From: an uncultured Acinetobacter sp.
Lineage (GTDB): Bacteria; Pseudomonadota; Gammaproteobacteria; Pseudomonadales; Moraxellaceae
Assembly: GCF_947626835.1 (NCBI RefSeq)
Contig: NZ_CANQTS010000024.1
Coordinates: forward strand, 1 to 38,408
DNA length: 38,408 nucleotides
Direction of reading: 5' to 3'
The translations under genes were made by a program, and so were the position numbers. This document shows, piece by piece, positions 1 through 8,505 of the stretch. Within the stretch, counting starts at the first letter, position 1. Every line of letters begins with the position of its first letter. The notes beneath the pieces are model-generated. The model was not told the DNA's origin. It saw only the letters and a list, made by a program, of their open reading frames with translations, and made no database searches.

Positions 1-162
1 GTTTACGCATTAACTTAATTGCTGCACTGGTAAACCGAATAAACTTGCAATAACCACTTTCGCAAGAGGTCTAATATGTAACCACGACAGCTTTTGACCA
101 TGAAAGCTGAAATCTGCATCAAAAAATGCTAGGCTACAGGCGTTCTTTGATGGTATAGGCTT

Positions 163-1875
163 ATGAAACAAGAAACTGCGCTCAAGCTTTTAAAAGCAGG
201 TGAAAACGTCTTTTTAACCGGTTCGGCAGGCGCTGGCAAAACCTATACCTTAAATCAGTACATTCAATATTTAAAAGCCCGCAAAGTGCCGGTGGCGATT
301 ACTGCTTCTACAGGCATTGCAGCTACACACATGAACGGTATGACCATTCATACCTGGGCTGGTATTGGCATTAAAGATGTCTTAAGTGATCATGATTTAA
401 AAAACATGAAAGAGCGTAAGTACTTAAAAGAGCATTTAGAAAATGCCCAAGTCTTGATTATTGATGAAATTTCAATGCTGCATGCCAAGCAGCTGAATTT
501 AGTCAATCAAGTCCTCAAATATTTTAAAGAAAGTGATGAGGCATTTGGCGGCATTCAAGTGATTGTTGCAGGTGACTTTTTTCAGTTGCCACCTGTGGGC
601 AAACCTGAAGAGCGTAATCGTGATAAATTTTGTTTTATGTCAGAGGCTTGGGTGGAAGCAAAATTTCGGGTCTGTTATTTAACCGAGCAACACCGCCAAG
701 GCAACGACATTTTAAATGATATCTTAAATGCCATTCGTAGCCAAAGTATTAGCCAGCAACATATTCAAGCGCTCGAACACACCCGTGAACAAGACATTGG
801 TGACACATTTACTCGACTTTATACCCATAATGCCGATGTCGATCAAATTAACTACCAACACTTACATGCCATTGCCACCGATGGTAAACAGTTTGATGCC
901 AAATGTGATGGTAATGCTAAGTTGGTGGAAACTTTAAAATCGTCGGTGCGTGCACCGGAAAGTTTAGTGTTAAAAAAACATGCCAAAGTCATGTTTGTTA
1001 AAAATAACTTTGATGTGGGCTATATCAACGGCAGCTTAGGCGAAGTGGTGGGTTTTGAAGAAGATGATGAATATGGAGTATTACCTAAAGTACAACTCAC
1101 TGATGGCACGACTTTATTGGTCGAGCCAGAAGCATGGTCGGTGGATAATGATGCAGGTAAAACCATTGCCAGTTTTCAGCAAATTCCGTTGCGCTTGGCA
1201 TGGGCCATCACCATTCATAAATCCCAAGGTATGACCTTGGCCGCAGCAGAAATTAACTTAAGCCATACCTTTGAAAAAGGGCAAGGCTATGTGGCATTGT
1301 CACGTTTAAAAAGTTTAAGTGGTTTACGTTTACTCGGCTTTAATTTACAAGCTTTAGAATTAGACTCCTTGGCACTCAAAGCTGATCGTCGTTTTCAAGA
1401 ACTCTCTAATGAAGCAGAAGATAAATTCTTAGATGTAGATTTAAGCTTGCAACATAAAGCTTTTATTCGTCACTGCGGTGGCACTTTAAATGAAGCAGAA
1501 ATTCAGCGTAATCAAAAGAAAATTGCTAAAACCATAAGCAAAGCCAATATTGGTGTGCAAACGGTCGAAGAAACCCGTGTGCTGTTTGAAGAAGGCTATC
1601 ATGTGCAAGATATTGCCACCGAGCGAGGTTTAACGCCTGCCACCATTATTAACCATTTGGCCAAGTTACAAAAAGATGGCTTAGATATTTCAGAAGCGCA
1701 TCCCGGTGAAGATGTAGTGGAGCATGTGCGTAAAATTTATAAGCGTTTAGTTAAGCGCCAAAACCCTGAACATTTTAATGAAGACGGTCAAATTAAATTG
1801 CGCCCAATTGTTGAGGCCACTACGCCACGTATGGGCTATGACCAAGTGCGTTTGGCACTTTTATTTATTAAGTAG
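163..1875 (+). CDS. Pif1/RecD-like AAA DNA helicase with C-terminal helix-turn-helix
   Basis: Probable ATP-dependent superfamily 1B helicase of the Pif1/RecD type, 570 residues, cytoplasmic, acting on DNA. Visible motifs are Walker A GSAGAGKT at residues 20-27, Walker B LIIDE ending near residue 102, the GDFFQLPPVG motif, and the late motif TIHKSQG near residues 350-356 followed by GYVALSR. After the helicase core, roughly residues 465-530 (VLFEEGYHVQDIATERGL..TIINHL) read as a helix-turn-helix of the kind attached to some RecQ and Pif1 helicases. It stands alone, with 125 bp before gltS. The family assignment is firm; the physiological role (replication fork, R-loop or G-quadruplex processing) is not visible. 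The start is the first ATG in frame and places Walker A at a normal distance from the N terminus. Confidence 0.85.
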   Translation: MKQETALKLLKAGENVFLTGSAGAGKTYTLNQYIQYLKARKVPVAITASTGIAATHMNGMTIHTWAGIGIKDVLSDHDLKNMKERKYLKEHLENAQVLIIDEISMLHAKQLNLVNQVLKYFKESDEAFGGIQVIVAGDFFQLPPVGKPEERNRDKFCFMSEAWVEAKFRVCYLTEQHRQGNDILNDILNAIRSQSISQQHIQALEHTREQDIGDTFTRLYTHNADVDQINYQHLHAIATDGKQFDAKCDGNAKLVETLKSSVRAPESLVLKKHAKVMFVKNNFDVGYINGSLGEVVGFEEDDEYGVLPKVQLTDGTTLLVEPEAWSVDNDAGKTIASFQQIPLRLAWAITIHKSQGMTLAAAEINLSHTFEKGQGYVALSRLKSLSGLRLLGFNLQALELDSLALKADRRFQELSNEAEDKFLDVDLSLQHKAFIRHCGGTLNEAEIQRNQKKIAKTISKANIGVQTVEETRVLFEEGYHVQDIATERGLTPATIINHLAKLQKDGLDISEAHPGEDVVEHVRKIYKRLVKRQNPEHFNEDGQIKLRPIVEATTPRMGYDQVRLALLFIK

Positions 1876-2000
1876 CACAGTGCTTTAAATCGAATAAGCA
1901 GTGACCGAAATAGGCTATACGCCAAGATTTACATTTTAAAACGGGTCTTGATTGGATTGCGCTTTACTATAGCAATACAAAATAAGAACTTGGATATAAA

Positions 2001-3221
2001 ATGGATCTCGAAATAAATGCTTTTGGAACGATTTTCATTGCGGTGATTGTACTGTTTGTGGGACAGCGCTTGGTGAACCGCATTGCTTTTTTAAAGCGTT
2101 ACAACTTACCTGAACCTGTGGCAGGTGGTCTAGTTGCAGCCTGTGTGACATTGTTATTGTTTCAATTTTTTGATGTGCGTTTAAGTTTTAATGCCGATAT
2201 TCAAAGCGCTTTTATGCTGATGTTTTTTACCTCGGTGGGTTTAAGTGCCAGTGTTGCCAAACTCAAAGAAGGTGGAAAAACCTTATTGCTGTTTTTAGTG
2301 TGTATTTTTATGTACCTACTATTGCAAAATGCAGTGGGCATGGGGTTAGCCACGCTACTGGGGTTAGAGCCATTGATTGGCTTAATGACAGGTTCCATTA
2401 CCCTGATTGGTGGGCATGGTACGGCAGGCGCTTGGGGTGGGGTGTTTGAACAGCAATACGGTTTACAAGGTGCGATTGTTTTAGGCATGGCCAGTGCCAC
2501 CTTTGGCTTGATTATTGGTGGAGTCATGGGCGGCCCTGTGGCAAAATTTTTAATTCAGCGTTATCAACTGGCACCTGAGCAACCGCTTGAAAAAAGCCTA
2601 GAGCCTGCACCACCTGCTGCAGAAGTCGCCCCGTTTGAATATCCTGAAAAAACCCGTCTCATTACTGCCGAAGATGCTGTGTTGACCTTAGGTATGTTTG
2701 CTGCATGTATTTATTTTGCCAATTGGATGGCCACCGTTGCCAGTGGACAATGGTTTGAACTCCCGACCTTTGTTTGGGCTTTAGCCACAGGTGTGGTGCT
2801 GCGTAATAGTCTTGAACATATTTTTAAAATCGAACTGTTTGATCGTTGTATTGATGTTTTTGGTAACGCTTCATTGTCTATGTTTTTAGCTATGGCACTG
2901 ATGGGTTTGCAATTGTGGATGCTTGCGGATTTAGCAGGTCCTTTAGTATTGATTTTAGCCACACAAGCTTTGGTATTGGCATTTTATTTATACTTTGTGA
3001 CATTTAAAGTGATGGGTAAAAATTATGATGCGGCAGTGCTGTGTGCAGGTCAATGTGGTGTGGGTTTAGGCGCCACTCCAACAGCGATTGCCAATATTCA
3101 AGCTGTGACCAATACCTATGGTCCTTCACATAAAGCCTTTTTAATTATTCCGCTGTCGGGAGCATTTTTTGTCGATATTATGAATGCGGTGGTGATTCAA
3201 ACCATTTTGAGTTGGTTTTAA
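2001..3221 (+). CDS. gltS: Sodium/glutamate symporter GltS
   Basis: Inner-membrane Na+-coupled glutamate uptake carrier of the ESS (GltS) family, 406 residues, close to the usual length of about 400. The protein is mostly hydrophobic helices in two halves. Each half contains a glycine-rich re-entrant-type segment: the GSITLIGGHGTAGAWGG stretch near residues 131-147 and the CAGQCGVGLGATPTAIAN stretch near residues 349-366. A proline/glutamate-rich hydrophilic loop (about residues 190-220) joins the halves, as expected for the family. A TTGGA ribosome-binding-like sequence lies 7 nt before the ATG. The next gene downstream is metR on the same strand, 71 bp away; whether the two are functionally linked cannot be told from sequence. 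Confidence 0.92.
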   Translation: MDLEINAFGTIFIAVIVLFVGQRLVNRIAFLKRYNLPEPVAGGLVAACVTLLLFQFFDVRLSFNADIQSAFMLMFFTSVGLSASVAKLKEGGKTLLLFLVCIFMYLLLQNAVGMGLATLLGLEPLIGLMTGSITLIGGHGTAGAWGGVFEQQYGLQGAIVLGMASATFGLIIGGVMGGPVAKFLIQRYQLAPEQPLEKSLEPAPPAAEVAPFEYPEKTRLITAEDAVLTLGMFAACIYFANWMATVASGQWFELPTFVWALATGVVLRNSLEHIFKIELFDRCIDVFGNASLSMFLAMALMGLQLWMLADLAGPLVLILATQALVLAFYLYFVTFKVMGKNYDAAVLCAGQCGVGLGATPTAIANIQAVTNTYGPSHKAFLIIPLSGAFFVDIMNAVVIQTILSWF

Positions 3222-3260
3222 AGCCTTGGATGAATGGCAATCATAATTTTTATGCTAAAT

Positions 3261-3273
3261 TGAAAGCTATTCA
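3261..3273. promoter_or_regulatory. Candidate MetR operator upstream of metR
   Basis: The sequence TGAAAGCTATTCA is a perfect TGAA-N5-TTCA interrupted palindrome, the half-site arrangement described for MetR binding sites in enterobacteria. It ends 19 nt before the metR start codon, a position suited to autoregulation, which is known for MetR. The central base is C rather than the A/T of the classical consensus. Binding is inferred from the match alone. Confidence 0.5.
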
Positions 3274-3292
3274 TCTTTAACGCCTAGGCTTT

Positions 3293-4210
3293 ATGTTAGA
3301 AATTCGGCATTTAAAAACCTTACTTGCACTGCGTGAACATGGTTCCTTGGTGGCAGCAGCAAGTGATCTGTGTTTGACCCCATCGGCAATTTCGCATCAA
3401 CTCAAAGAGCTTGATCATTGGTATGGGGTTGAAGTGGTCAATCGTCGTAGCCGTCCGGTGAGTTTTTCGCATGTCGGGCAACGACTGCTTAAATTGGCCG
3501 ATGATATTATCCCGCAATTACAAATCGCGCATACCGACATTACCCGTATTGTGCATGGGCAAACCGGACGCATTATTTTTTCCTCAGAGTGTCATAGCTG
3601 TTTTGATTGGTTGATGCCACTGTTAAATCAGTATCGTCAGCAATATCCTGATGTTGATTTAGATTTTGCTTCAGGCTTTGAAGCCAATCCGCATGAGCTG
3701 CTGCAAAATGCTGAATTTGACTTACTTATTACAGCCGACCCAATTGCGTTAAAAGGCATTGAGTATTTTGCCATTTTTGAATATGAATCACGTCTGGTTC
3801 TGTCGCAAACGCATCCGTTAGTCCGCGCTGAATCCATTAACGTACAGGCTTTGGCTGAAGAAACTTTAATTACCTATCCTGTGGATAAACATCGCCTTGA
3901 TATTATGGCCAAGCTGTTTATTCCTGCCAATATTCAACCTAAAAGTATCCGCACCACTGATTTAACCCAAATGTTAATCCAGTTGGTGGCCAGTGGTCGT
4001 GGTGTAGCAGCCCTGCCAGATTGGGTGGTCAATGAATATGAGCAAAAAGGTTGGGTAACCTCACGGCGTTTAGATTGTGTGGCGCAAGAAGGCTTACGAC
4101 GTACTTTATATGCAGGTTTTCGGACTGAAGATAAAGACAAAGGCTATTTTGATGGGTTTTTAAAACAATTGGCCAAATTTTCACAAAAGCGACAGTCTTA
4201 TTATCATTAA
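3293..4210 (+). CDS. metR: LysR-type transcriptional regulator MetR
   Basis: LysR-family regulator of methionine biosynthesis, 305 residues, which responds to homocysteine in other gammaproteobacteria. Residues 1-62 are the winged helix-turn-helix (IRHLKTLLALREHGSLVAAA..LTPSAISHQLKELD). The effector domain carries signatures I recognise from MetR rather than from generic LysR proteins: SSECHSCFDWLMPLL, FDLLITADP, ETLITYPVDKHRLD and VASGRGVAALPDWVV. No metE or metH is next to it. It follows gltS and precedes an MFS transporter, both on the same strand. A MetR-type palindrome sits immediately upstream of the start. Confidence 0.88.
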   Translation: MLEIRHLKTLLALREHGSLVAAASDLCLTPSAISHQLKELDHWYGVEVVNRRSRPVSFSHVGQRLLKLADDIIPQLQIAHTDITRIVHGQTGRIIFSSECHSCFDWLMPLLNQYRQQYPDVDLDFASGFEANPHELLQNAEFDLLITADPIALKGIEYFAIFEYESRLVLSQTHPLVRAESINVQALAEETLITYPVDKHRLDIMAKLFIPANIQPKSIRTTDLTQMLIQLVASGRGVAALPDWVVNEYEQKGWVTSRRLDCVAQEGLRRTLYAGFRTEDKDKGYFDGFLKQLAKFSQKRQSYYH

Positions 4211-4317
4211 AACTACGACCTAAGCCGCATTGTGGTGTGTAAGGCAGCGCGCTACAACAGCTATTTTTTTAACCTAAGCATTGCAATATGTGAGTGTGCA
4301 AAAGATAAGGAAGCATC

Positions 4318-5493
4318 ATGCGCCGTGAGCTATGGATTATTGTTGCCGGATTTATGGCGGCAGTACATGTGGGGAAATTGCCAGCCAGTGTGCCAGTACT
4401 GACACAAAGCTTAGGTTTAAGCTTGGTACAGGCCGGTATTTTATTGTCCTTGGTGCAAGGGGCAGGCATGTTATCGGCTTTGCTGTTGGGCAGTTATAGC
4501 CAACGTATTGGTCTTAAACGTTGTATGCTCTTGGGTTTAGTGATTTTAGGAGTAGCCAGTAGCTGTGGTGCAATGTTTAGCAGCTTAAATATGTTATTGC
4601 TGTTACGTGCTGGTGAAGGCTTGGGCTTTTTATTGGTGACCTTAACTGGTGCTGCCTATTTACGTGAGTTGGTACACAGTGATCAATTGCAAAAGGCTTT
4701 AGGTGTATGGAGTGCTTATATGGGCGGCGGTATGGGGATTGCTTTACTCCTTACGCCGTGGTTATTGCACTACACCACTTGGCAAGGCATTTGGGTAGGT
4801 TATGGCATGGCAAGTTTTGTCTTGGCAGCAATTATTTATCTCTATGTGCCACAGACCACCTCAAATACCAAACAGCAAGTGGGGCAAATTTTAAAGCTCA
4901 CCTTGATGCATCGTCCTGCTTGGCTATTGGCATTGGTTTTTGCCTTATACGCGGGTCAATGGTTGTGTTTGGTCGGATTTTTACCCACGATCTATTCTGA
5001 AAATCAGATTTCTTTGACTGTGGCGGGTAGTTTAACGGCTGTAGTTGCTATTAGTAATGCTGTAGGTACTGCCTTGTGTGGACGTTTGTTACAACGTGGT
5101 TATCCAGCGGTGACACTGATTCGAGTTGGATTTTTGGTCATTACCTTGTGTGCGGTCAGTTTCTATACCTTACAAGCTGAGCTGAATTTTGCCATGCAAT
5201 ATATGTGTGTGGTGCTGTTCTCTTTGGTCGGTGGTTTGATTCCTGCCAGTGTGTTTTCTTGTGCCATGTATGTTGCGCCACAGCCGGCTGCTATTCCGGC
5301 CACCATAGGTTTGACCCTACAATGTTCTGCTTTCTCACAGTTTGTCTTTCCACCATTTTGTGCCATGTTAGTGGCAACCACGCATAGCTGGTCAGGTGTG
5401 GGGATTAGTATGATGCTGATGTCGCTGCTGGCCTTAGGCTTGGTGCATTTACTATTTAACAAGTTTTTAAGATTGACCAATCAGCAAGGATAA
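4318..5493 (+). CDS. MFS transporter, CynX/NimT-like
   Basis: Inner-membrane major facilitator of 391 residues with about 12 predicted hydrophobic helices. The first intracellular loop reads [16 protein letters not shown] (about residues 59-74), the MFS motif A region in degenerate form. The helix 4 region [22 protein letters not shown] is also typical. The overall pattern is close to the CynX/NimT/YeaN group. The substrate cannot be predicted. A strong ribosome binding site (AAGGAAG) precedes the ATG. The 3' end overlaps the convergent UPF0756 gene by 27 bp. Position downstream of metR could suggest MetR control, but no second operator was found in the 107 bp gap. Confidence 0.8.
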   Translation: MRRELWIIVAGFMAAVHVGKLPASVPVLTQSLGLSLVQAGILLSLVQGAGMLSALLLGSYSQRIGLKRCMLLGLVILGVASSCGAMFSSLNMLLLLRAGEGLGFLLVTLTGAAYLRELVHSDQLQKALGVWSAYMGGGMGIALLLTPWLLHYTTWQGIWVGYGMASFVLAAIIYLYVPQTTSNTKQQVGQILKLTLMHRPAWLLALVFALYAGQWLCLVGFLPTIYSENQISLTVAGSLTAVVAISNAVGTALCGRLLQRGYPAVTLIRVGFLVITLCAVSFYTLQAELNFAMQYMCVVLFSLVGGLIPASVFSCAMYVAPQPAAIPATIGLTLQCSAFSQFVFPPFCAMLVATTHSWSGVGISMMLMSLLALGLVHLLFNKFLRLTNQQG

Positions 5494-5922
5494 AATCCCT
5501 GCTGCAATCAGTGGACCCACAGGGACGCCGCGCAATACGGCGACCCCAGCCACTGTACCGATTAATAAACCAGCCACAATATTGGGTTGGTGACTCATTA
5601 AACTGACCCCACGCGCACCTAACCAAGCCACAAACATGCCCACAGCAATCGCCAGCAATGATTTCCAATGTAAAAAAGATTTTAAGATTGCATCGCCGGG
5701 AATTTTGCCACTGGCAATCGGGGTGAGTACGCCAATGGTTAAAATAATCACCCCAATATTGAGACCATGTTGTTGTAATAAAGGGAAAAACTCAGCCAAT
5801 GGCGTGATTTTAAACACAATTAACACTGCAGCCGCAATGGTGACTGCATTATTATGGCTCAAAACGCCCACCACCAATAACAGCAACAAGACAGCCAAAT
5901 TGACATCTAAATGGGAGAGCAT
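5467..5922 (-). CDS. UPF0756 (DUF441, YeaL-like) membrane protein
   Basis: Small integral membrane protein of the UPF0756/YeaL family, about 151 residues and four hydrophobic segments. Conserved family stretches are [68 protein letters not shown] and [17 protein letters not shown]. Function is unknown in the family. The open frame extends to a TTG at 5940, with in-frame ATGs at 5928 and 5922. I chose 5922 (MLSHLD) because it leaves an N terminus of family-like length, but no good ribosome binding site separates the options. The last 27 bp overlap the 3' end of the convergent MFS transporter gene. Confidence 0.82.
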   Translation of the reverse strand: MLSHLDVNLAVLLLLLVVGVLSHNNAVTIAAAVLIVFKITPLAEFFPLLQQHGLNIGVIILTIGVLTPIASGKIPGDAILKSFLHWKSLLAIAVGMFVAWLGARGVSLMSHQPNIVAGLLIGTVAGVAVLRGVPVGPLIAAGILSLLIGQS

Positions 5923-5950
5923 AGACATAGGCCAAAACAAAGATTATGCA

Positions 5951-5979
5951 TTGTAAGCCCAACCGACATTTTCTACAAT
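5951..5979 (+). promoter_or_regulatory. Candidate sigma-70 promoter for rsuA
   Basis: A TTGTAA -35 box (5951-5956) and a TACAAT -10 box (5974-5979) are separated by 17 bp, about 40 bp upstream of the rsuA start. They match consensus at 4 of 6 and 5 of 6 positions. Read by eye only. Confidence 0.45.
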
Positions 5980-6022
5980 TTTAGGCTAAAATACGCCTTT
6001 TGTTGTTAGAAGTAGTTGAGTC

Positions 6023-6739
6023 ATGTTGTTAGAAAAAATGTTGCAATCGCAAGGCTTTGGTTCACGTAAAGCCTGTCAGCAGTTAATTAAACATGGCTTA
6101 GTGCGTATCAATGACGAGATCATCACCGATTTAAAATATAAATTTGACTTAAAACAGCCTGATTTTCAGGTGGATGGTCAAGCCTATCAATACCGTGAAA
6201 AGGTCTATATTGCCTTAAATAAACCCGAAGGTTATGAATGCTCACATCAAGCCACGCACCATTTTAGTGTGTTTGATTTATTTGATACGGTGTTGCTCAG
6301 TCGTGGTATTCAGTGTGTGGGGCGTTTAGATCAAGACACCACAGGTTTATTGTTACTCACCGACGATGGTCAATTTTTACAAGCGCTCACCCATCCTAAA
6401 AAGCACGTGCCGAAAGTGTATCAAATGCATACTGCCGATGTGGTGACAGATGAACAGGTGGCACAATTGACCCGAGGCGTTGAATTACGTAACGAAAAGG
6501 GTATTTTTGCTGCAACAGATGTCACACGTTTAGCCCAACAGCATGTACAAATGACGGTGCATCAAGGTGTTTATCATCAGGTCAAACGTATGTTGGCTGC
6601 GGTGGGCAATAAAGTTGAACGTTTGCATCGTCAGCAAATTGGTCAGTTTGCTTTGCCGCAGGATTTAGCTGAAGGTGAGTGGATATATTTAAGCGAAACT
6701 CAACTGGCACAGGCTAAAACCCGAGATCAATCACTGTAA
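6023..6739 (+). CDS. rsuA: 16S rRNA pseudouridine synthase RsuA family
   Basis: Pseudouridine synthase of the RsuA/RluB/E/F family, 238 residues, probably modifying U516 of 16S rRNA. Residues 1-48 form an S4 RNA-binding domain (LEKMLQSQGFGSRKACQQLIKHGLVRIN). The catalytic motif GRLDQDTTGLLLLTDDG starts at residue 100, with D103 the expected nucleophile. KVYQ and the later HQVKRMLAAVGNKVERLHR are the usual motif II/III regions. The length and S4 domain fit RsuA better than the large RluB type. The 3' end overlaps the convergent GNAT gene by 9 bp. The overlap carries a small hairpin (TCACTG / CAGTGA, 6731-6749). Confidence 0.87.
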   Translation: MLLEKMLQSQGFGSRKACQQLIKHGLVRINDEIITDLKYKFDLKQPDFQVDGQAYQYREKVYIALNKPEGYECSHQATHHFSVFDLFDTVLLSRGIQCVGRLDQDTTGLLLLTDDGQFLQALTHPKKHVPKVYQMHTADVVTDEQVAQLTRGVELRNEKGIFAATDVTRLAQQHVQMTVHQGVYHQVKRMLAAVGNKVERLHRQQIGQFALPQDLAEGEWIYLSETQLAQAKTRDQSL

Positions 6740-7174
6740 AAAACAGTGATAGGTCTGAAATTCATGATCTGCTACAAAGCCCATACTTTCATATAAGCGC
6801 TGTGACTGCAGATTGCTTTTTTGGGTGTGCAGGCTTAAGCGTAATGCACCTTGGTGTTGGGCAAATAACATGGCAGTATCAATTAGCTGTCGTGCTGCGC
6901 CTTGGCGACGATAGTTTGGGCTGACATAAACATCATCTAAAATATAATAACTGGCACATGACACTGAGGAAAACCCTAAATACAGCACTACAAAACCGGT
7001 GATGGTGTCGTCCTTTAAATGAATAAAGATCACACTTTCTTGATTGTGAAAACGCTGCTGTAAAAAAGCATGGGATTGCTCAAGCGCTGTAGAAGCACCA
7101 TAAAACTGACGATATTCATCAAACAACACCGCTAAAGCAGCTAAGTCTGGTTGCGTGGCACGGCGAACAATCAT
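6731..7174 (-). CDS. GNAT family N-acetyltransferase
   Basis: Acetyl-CoA-dependent N-acetyltransferase of unknown substrate, 147 residues. The GNAT fold is shown by IVRRATQPDLAALAVLFDEYR at the start, VLYLGFSS, and the YYILDDVYVSPNYRRQGAARQLID segment. The R-R-Q-G-A-A part of that segment is the acetyl-CoA pyrophosphate loop. LSLHTQKSNLQSQRLYESMGF completes the fold. The open frame begins at 7207, but I chose the ATG at 7174. It has a textbook AAGGAG ribosome binding site about 7 nt upstream and the family's N terminus begins there. The 3' end overlaps rsuA convergently by 9 bp. Confidence 0.85.
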   Translation of the reverse strand: MIVRRATQPDLAALAVLFDEYRQFYGASTALEQSHAFLQQRFHNQESVIFIHLKDDTITGFVVLYLGFSSVSCASYYILDDVYVSPNYRRQGAARQLIDTAMLFAQHQGALRLSLHTQKSNLQSQRLYESMGFVADHEFQTYHCFLQ

Positions 7175-7247
7175 GTATCGCTCCTTATTGTGATTGCGCT
7201 TTAGCATATAAAAGCGCTGCGCCTTTTAGCGTTGATATTTTGTGATT

Positions 7248-7445
7248 TTAACGTATTTGGTTTTGATCTTGCTGGGTGATAAGAGGTGCAAGCTCCACAG
7301 GTAAAGATTGCGTTGCTATCACATGTTTAAACAACAGACGGATGGCTTGAGCTGGTGTAATGCCTAATGCTTCAAATACAGCAAAGGCTTGTTGTTTGTC
7401 TTGGCTGCTGATTCTCAATTGATAAACTTGTGTTTTACGCATCAT
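7248..7445 (-). CDS. RelB/DinJ-family antitoxin-like protein, unpaired
   Basis: Protein of 65 residues resembling the N-terminal ribbon-helix-helix part of RelB/DinJ antitoxins: a short beta strand (QVYQLRIS), a helix (KQQAFAVFEALG) and a second helix (TPAQAIRLLFKHVIATQ), followed by the proline-containing SLPVE stretch typical of DinJ-like proteins. Antitoxins of this type repress their own operon and neutralise a RelE/YafQ RNase. No toxin-sized frame exists on either side; the gaps are 73 and 32 bp and the flanking genes are an acetyltransferase and a pseudouridine synthase. It may be a solitary regulator or the remnant of a system. Two ATGs occur in tandem (7445 and 7442), and either could be used. 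Confidence 0.65.
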   Translation of the reverse strand: MMRKTQVYQLRISSQDKQQAFAVFEALGITPAQAIRLLFKHVIATQSLPVELAPLITQQDQNQIR

Positions 7446-7477
7446 GAATTTCGTTTTTTTCGTGCATTATGCAAAAG

Positions 7478-8404
7478 CTAAATGTCATTTTGATGACGAG
7501 GTAAATTTAAGTGAAAAGACGAGCTAAATTGCATGGCCTGTTGCGTGATGGGGTCAATAAACGCAATGTGTTGTGCCAGTAATTGTAAAGGTTGACTAAA
7601 GTCATTATCGGCTTTATGACACACCTGTGGGTAAAATGGATCATTTAAAATCGCAAGCCCGAGTGAGTTTAAATGTACACGCAATTGATGCTGCTTGCCT
7701 GTGATCGGTTGTAGCACATACTTGGCAAAATTCTGATTATGCTCGAGAATGTCAATTAAGGTTTCACTGTTGGCTGTGCCATCTAGCACCTGCATGGTAT
7801 AAAACGGCTCGCCTTTTTGCATGCGGAGTTTAACTGTACGTGGAAAACTTAAACTTGGCTCATAAGGCGCAATGGCATGATAAGTTTTGTGAACCAAACG
7901 CTCGGCAAACATTTGCTGATAGGCTGCGCGACTTTTTACTTGTTTAGAAAACAACACGATACCTGCGGTTTCACGATCCAGTCGATGAATCGGGGTAAGC
8001 TCAGGATTTTGGGTCTGTTGTTTTAAGCGCACCAATAAAGTTTGTTGTACATATTGGCCAGTGGGGCTGATGGTTAAAAAATGTGGTTTATCGACCACCA
8101 ATAAGTGTTCATTTTCAAACAAAATACGATGCTCAAACGGCACTGCAATTTCATGTGCTAAAAAACGATAATAAAAAACATGCTGATTGGGCGTATAAGC
8201 ACTTGTCATGGTCAGCTTTTGTCCCACATGGTTATACACCAACCCTGCTTCAAAACGTTGTTGCCACTCAGTTGCTGCAATATGTGCAAAATTTTGCGTT
8301 AAATAGGCATAAATGCTGCAAGGCATGGGGCAAACCTGCGGTAAAAATACTTTACTGGCGCTTACGCCATTGATCATGGGTGGGGTAAATGCAGAATCAA
8401 TCAT
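7478..8404 (-). CDS. RluA-family pseudouridine synthase
   Basis: RNA pseudouridine synthase of the RluA family, 308 residues from the chosen start. The catalytic motif HRLDRETAGIVLFSK begins at residue 140, with D143 the expected nucleophile. The ILFENEHLLVVDKPHFLTISPTG stretch and the late GKQHQLRVHLNSLGLAILNDPFYP stretch are the standard family motifs. The N terminus is a divergent S4-like region. The target RNA (23S rRNA or tRNA) cannot be assigned. The open frame extends to 8452, but the ATG at 8404 has an AAGG ribosome binding site 6 nt upstream and starts the family-like sequence MIDSAFTPPMINGVSASK. This leaves about 100 bp for divergent promoters with tsaE. Confidence 0.83.
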   Translation of the reverse strand: MIDSAFTPPMINGVSASKVFLPQVCPMPCSIYAYLTQNFAHIAATEWQQRFEAGLVYNHVGQKLTMTSAYTPNQHVFYYRFLAHEIAVPFEHRILFENEHLLVVDKPHFLTISPTGQYVQQTLLVRLKQQTQNPELTPIHRLDRETAGIVLFSKQVKSRAAYQQMFAERLVHKTYHAIAPYEPSLSFPRTVKLRMQKGEPFYTMQVLDGTANSETLIDILEHNQNFAKYVLQPITGKQHQLRVHLNSLGLAILNDPFYPQVCHKADNDFSQPLQLLAQHIAFIDPITQQAMQFSSSFHLNLPRHQNDI

Positions 8405-8505
8405 GCCGAGCCTTGCTAAAAAATAGACAATTCCACTGCTGAACATGGGCATTGCAACAGGGCAATGTTATGATATTCGATCTTTGCCATCCTGTCGTGA
8501 GTATT

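Noticed and set aside
10..171. A short minus-strand open frame reading like a protein C terminus (ends ..LFGLPVQQLS)
   Set aside because: At most about 53 codons, its start would lie inside the helicase gene on the opposite strand. There is no ribosome binding site or recognised family. More likely chance or an old remnant.
6731..6749. Hairpin TCACTG/CAGTGA as a bidirectional terminator between rsuA and the GNAT gene
   Set aside because: The stem is only 6 bp and the A-run is in the loop, with no T-run after either arm. It also lies within both coding ends.
8404..8452. N-terminal extension of the RluA-like protein overlapping the upstream tsaE frame
   Set aside because: The internal ATG at 8404 has a clear AAGG ribosome binding site and begins the family-like sequence. 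The extension is unneeded.
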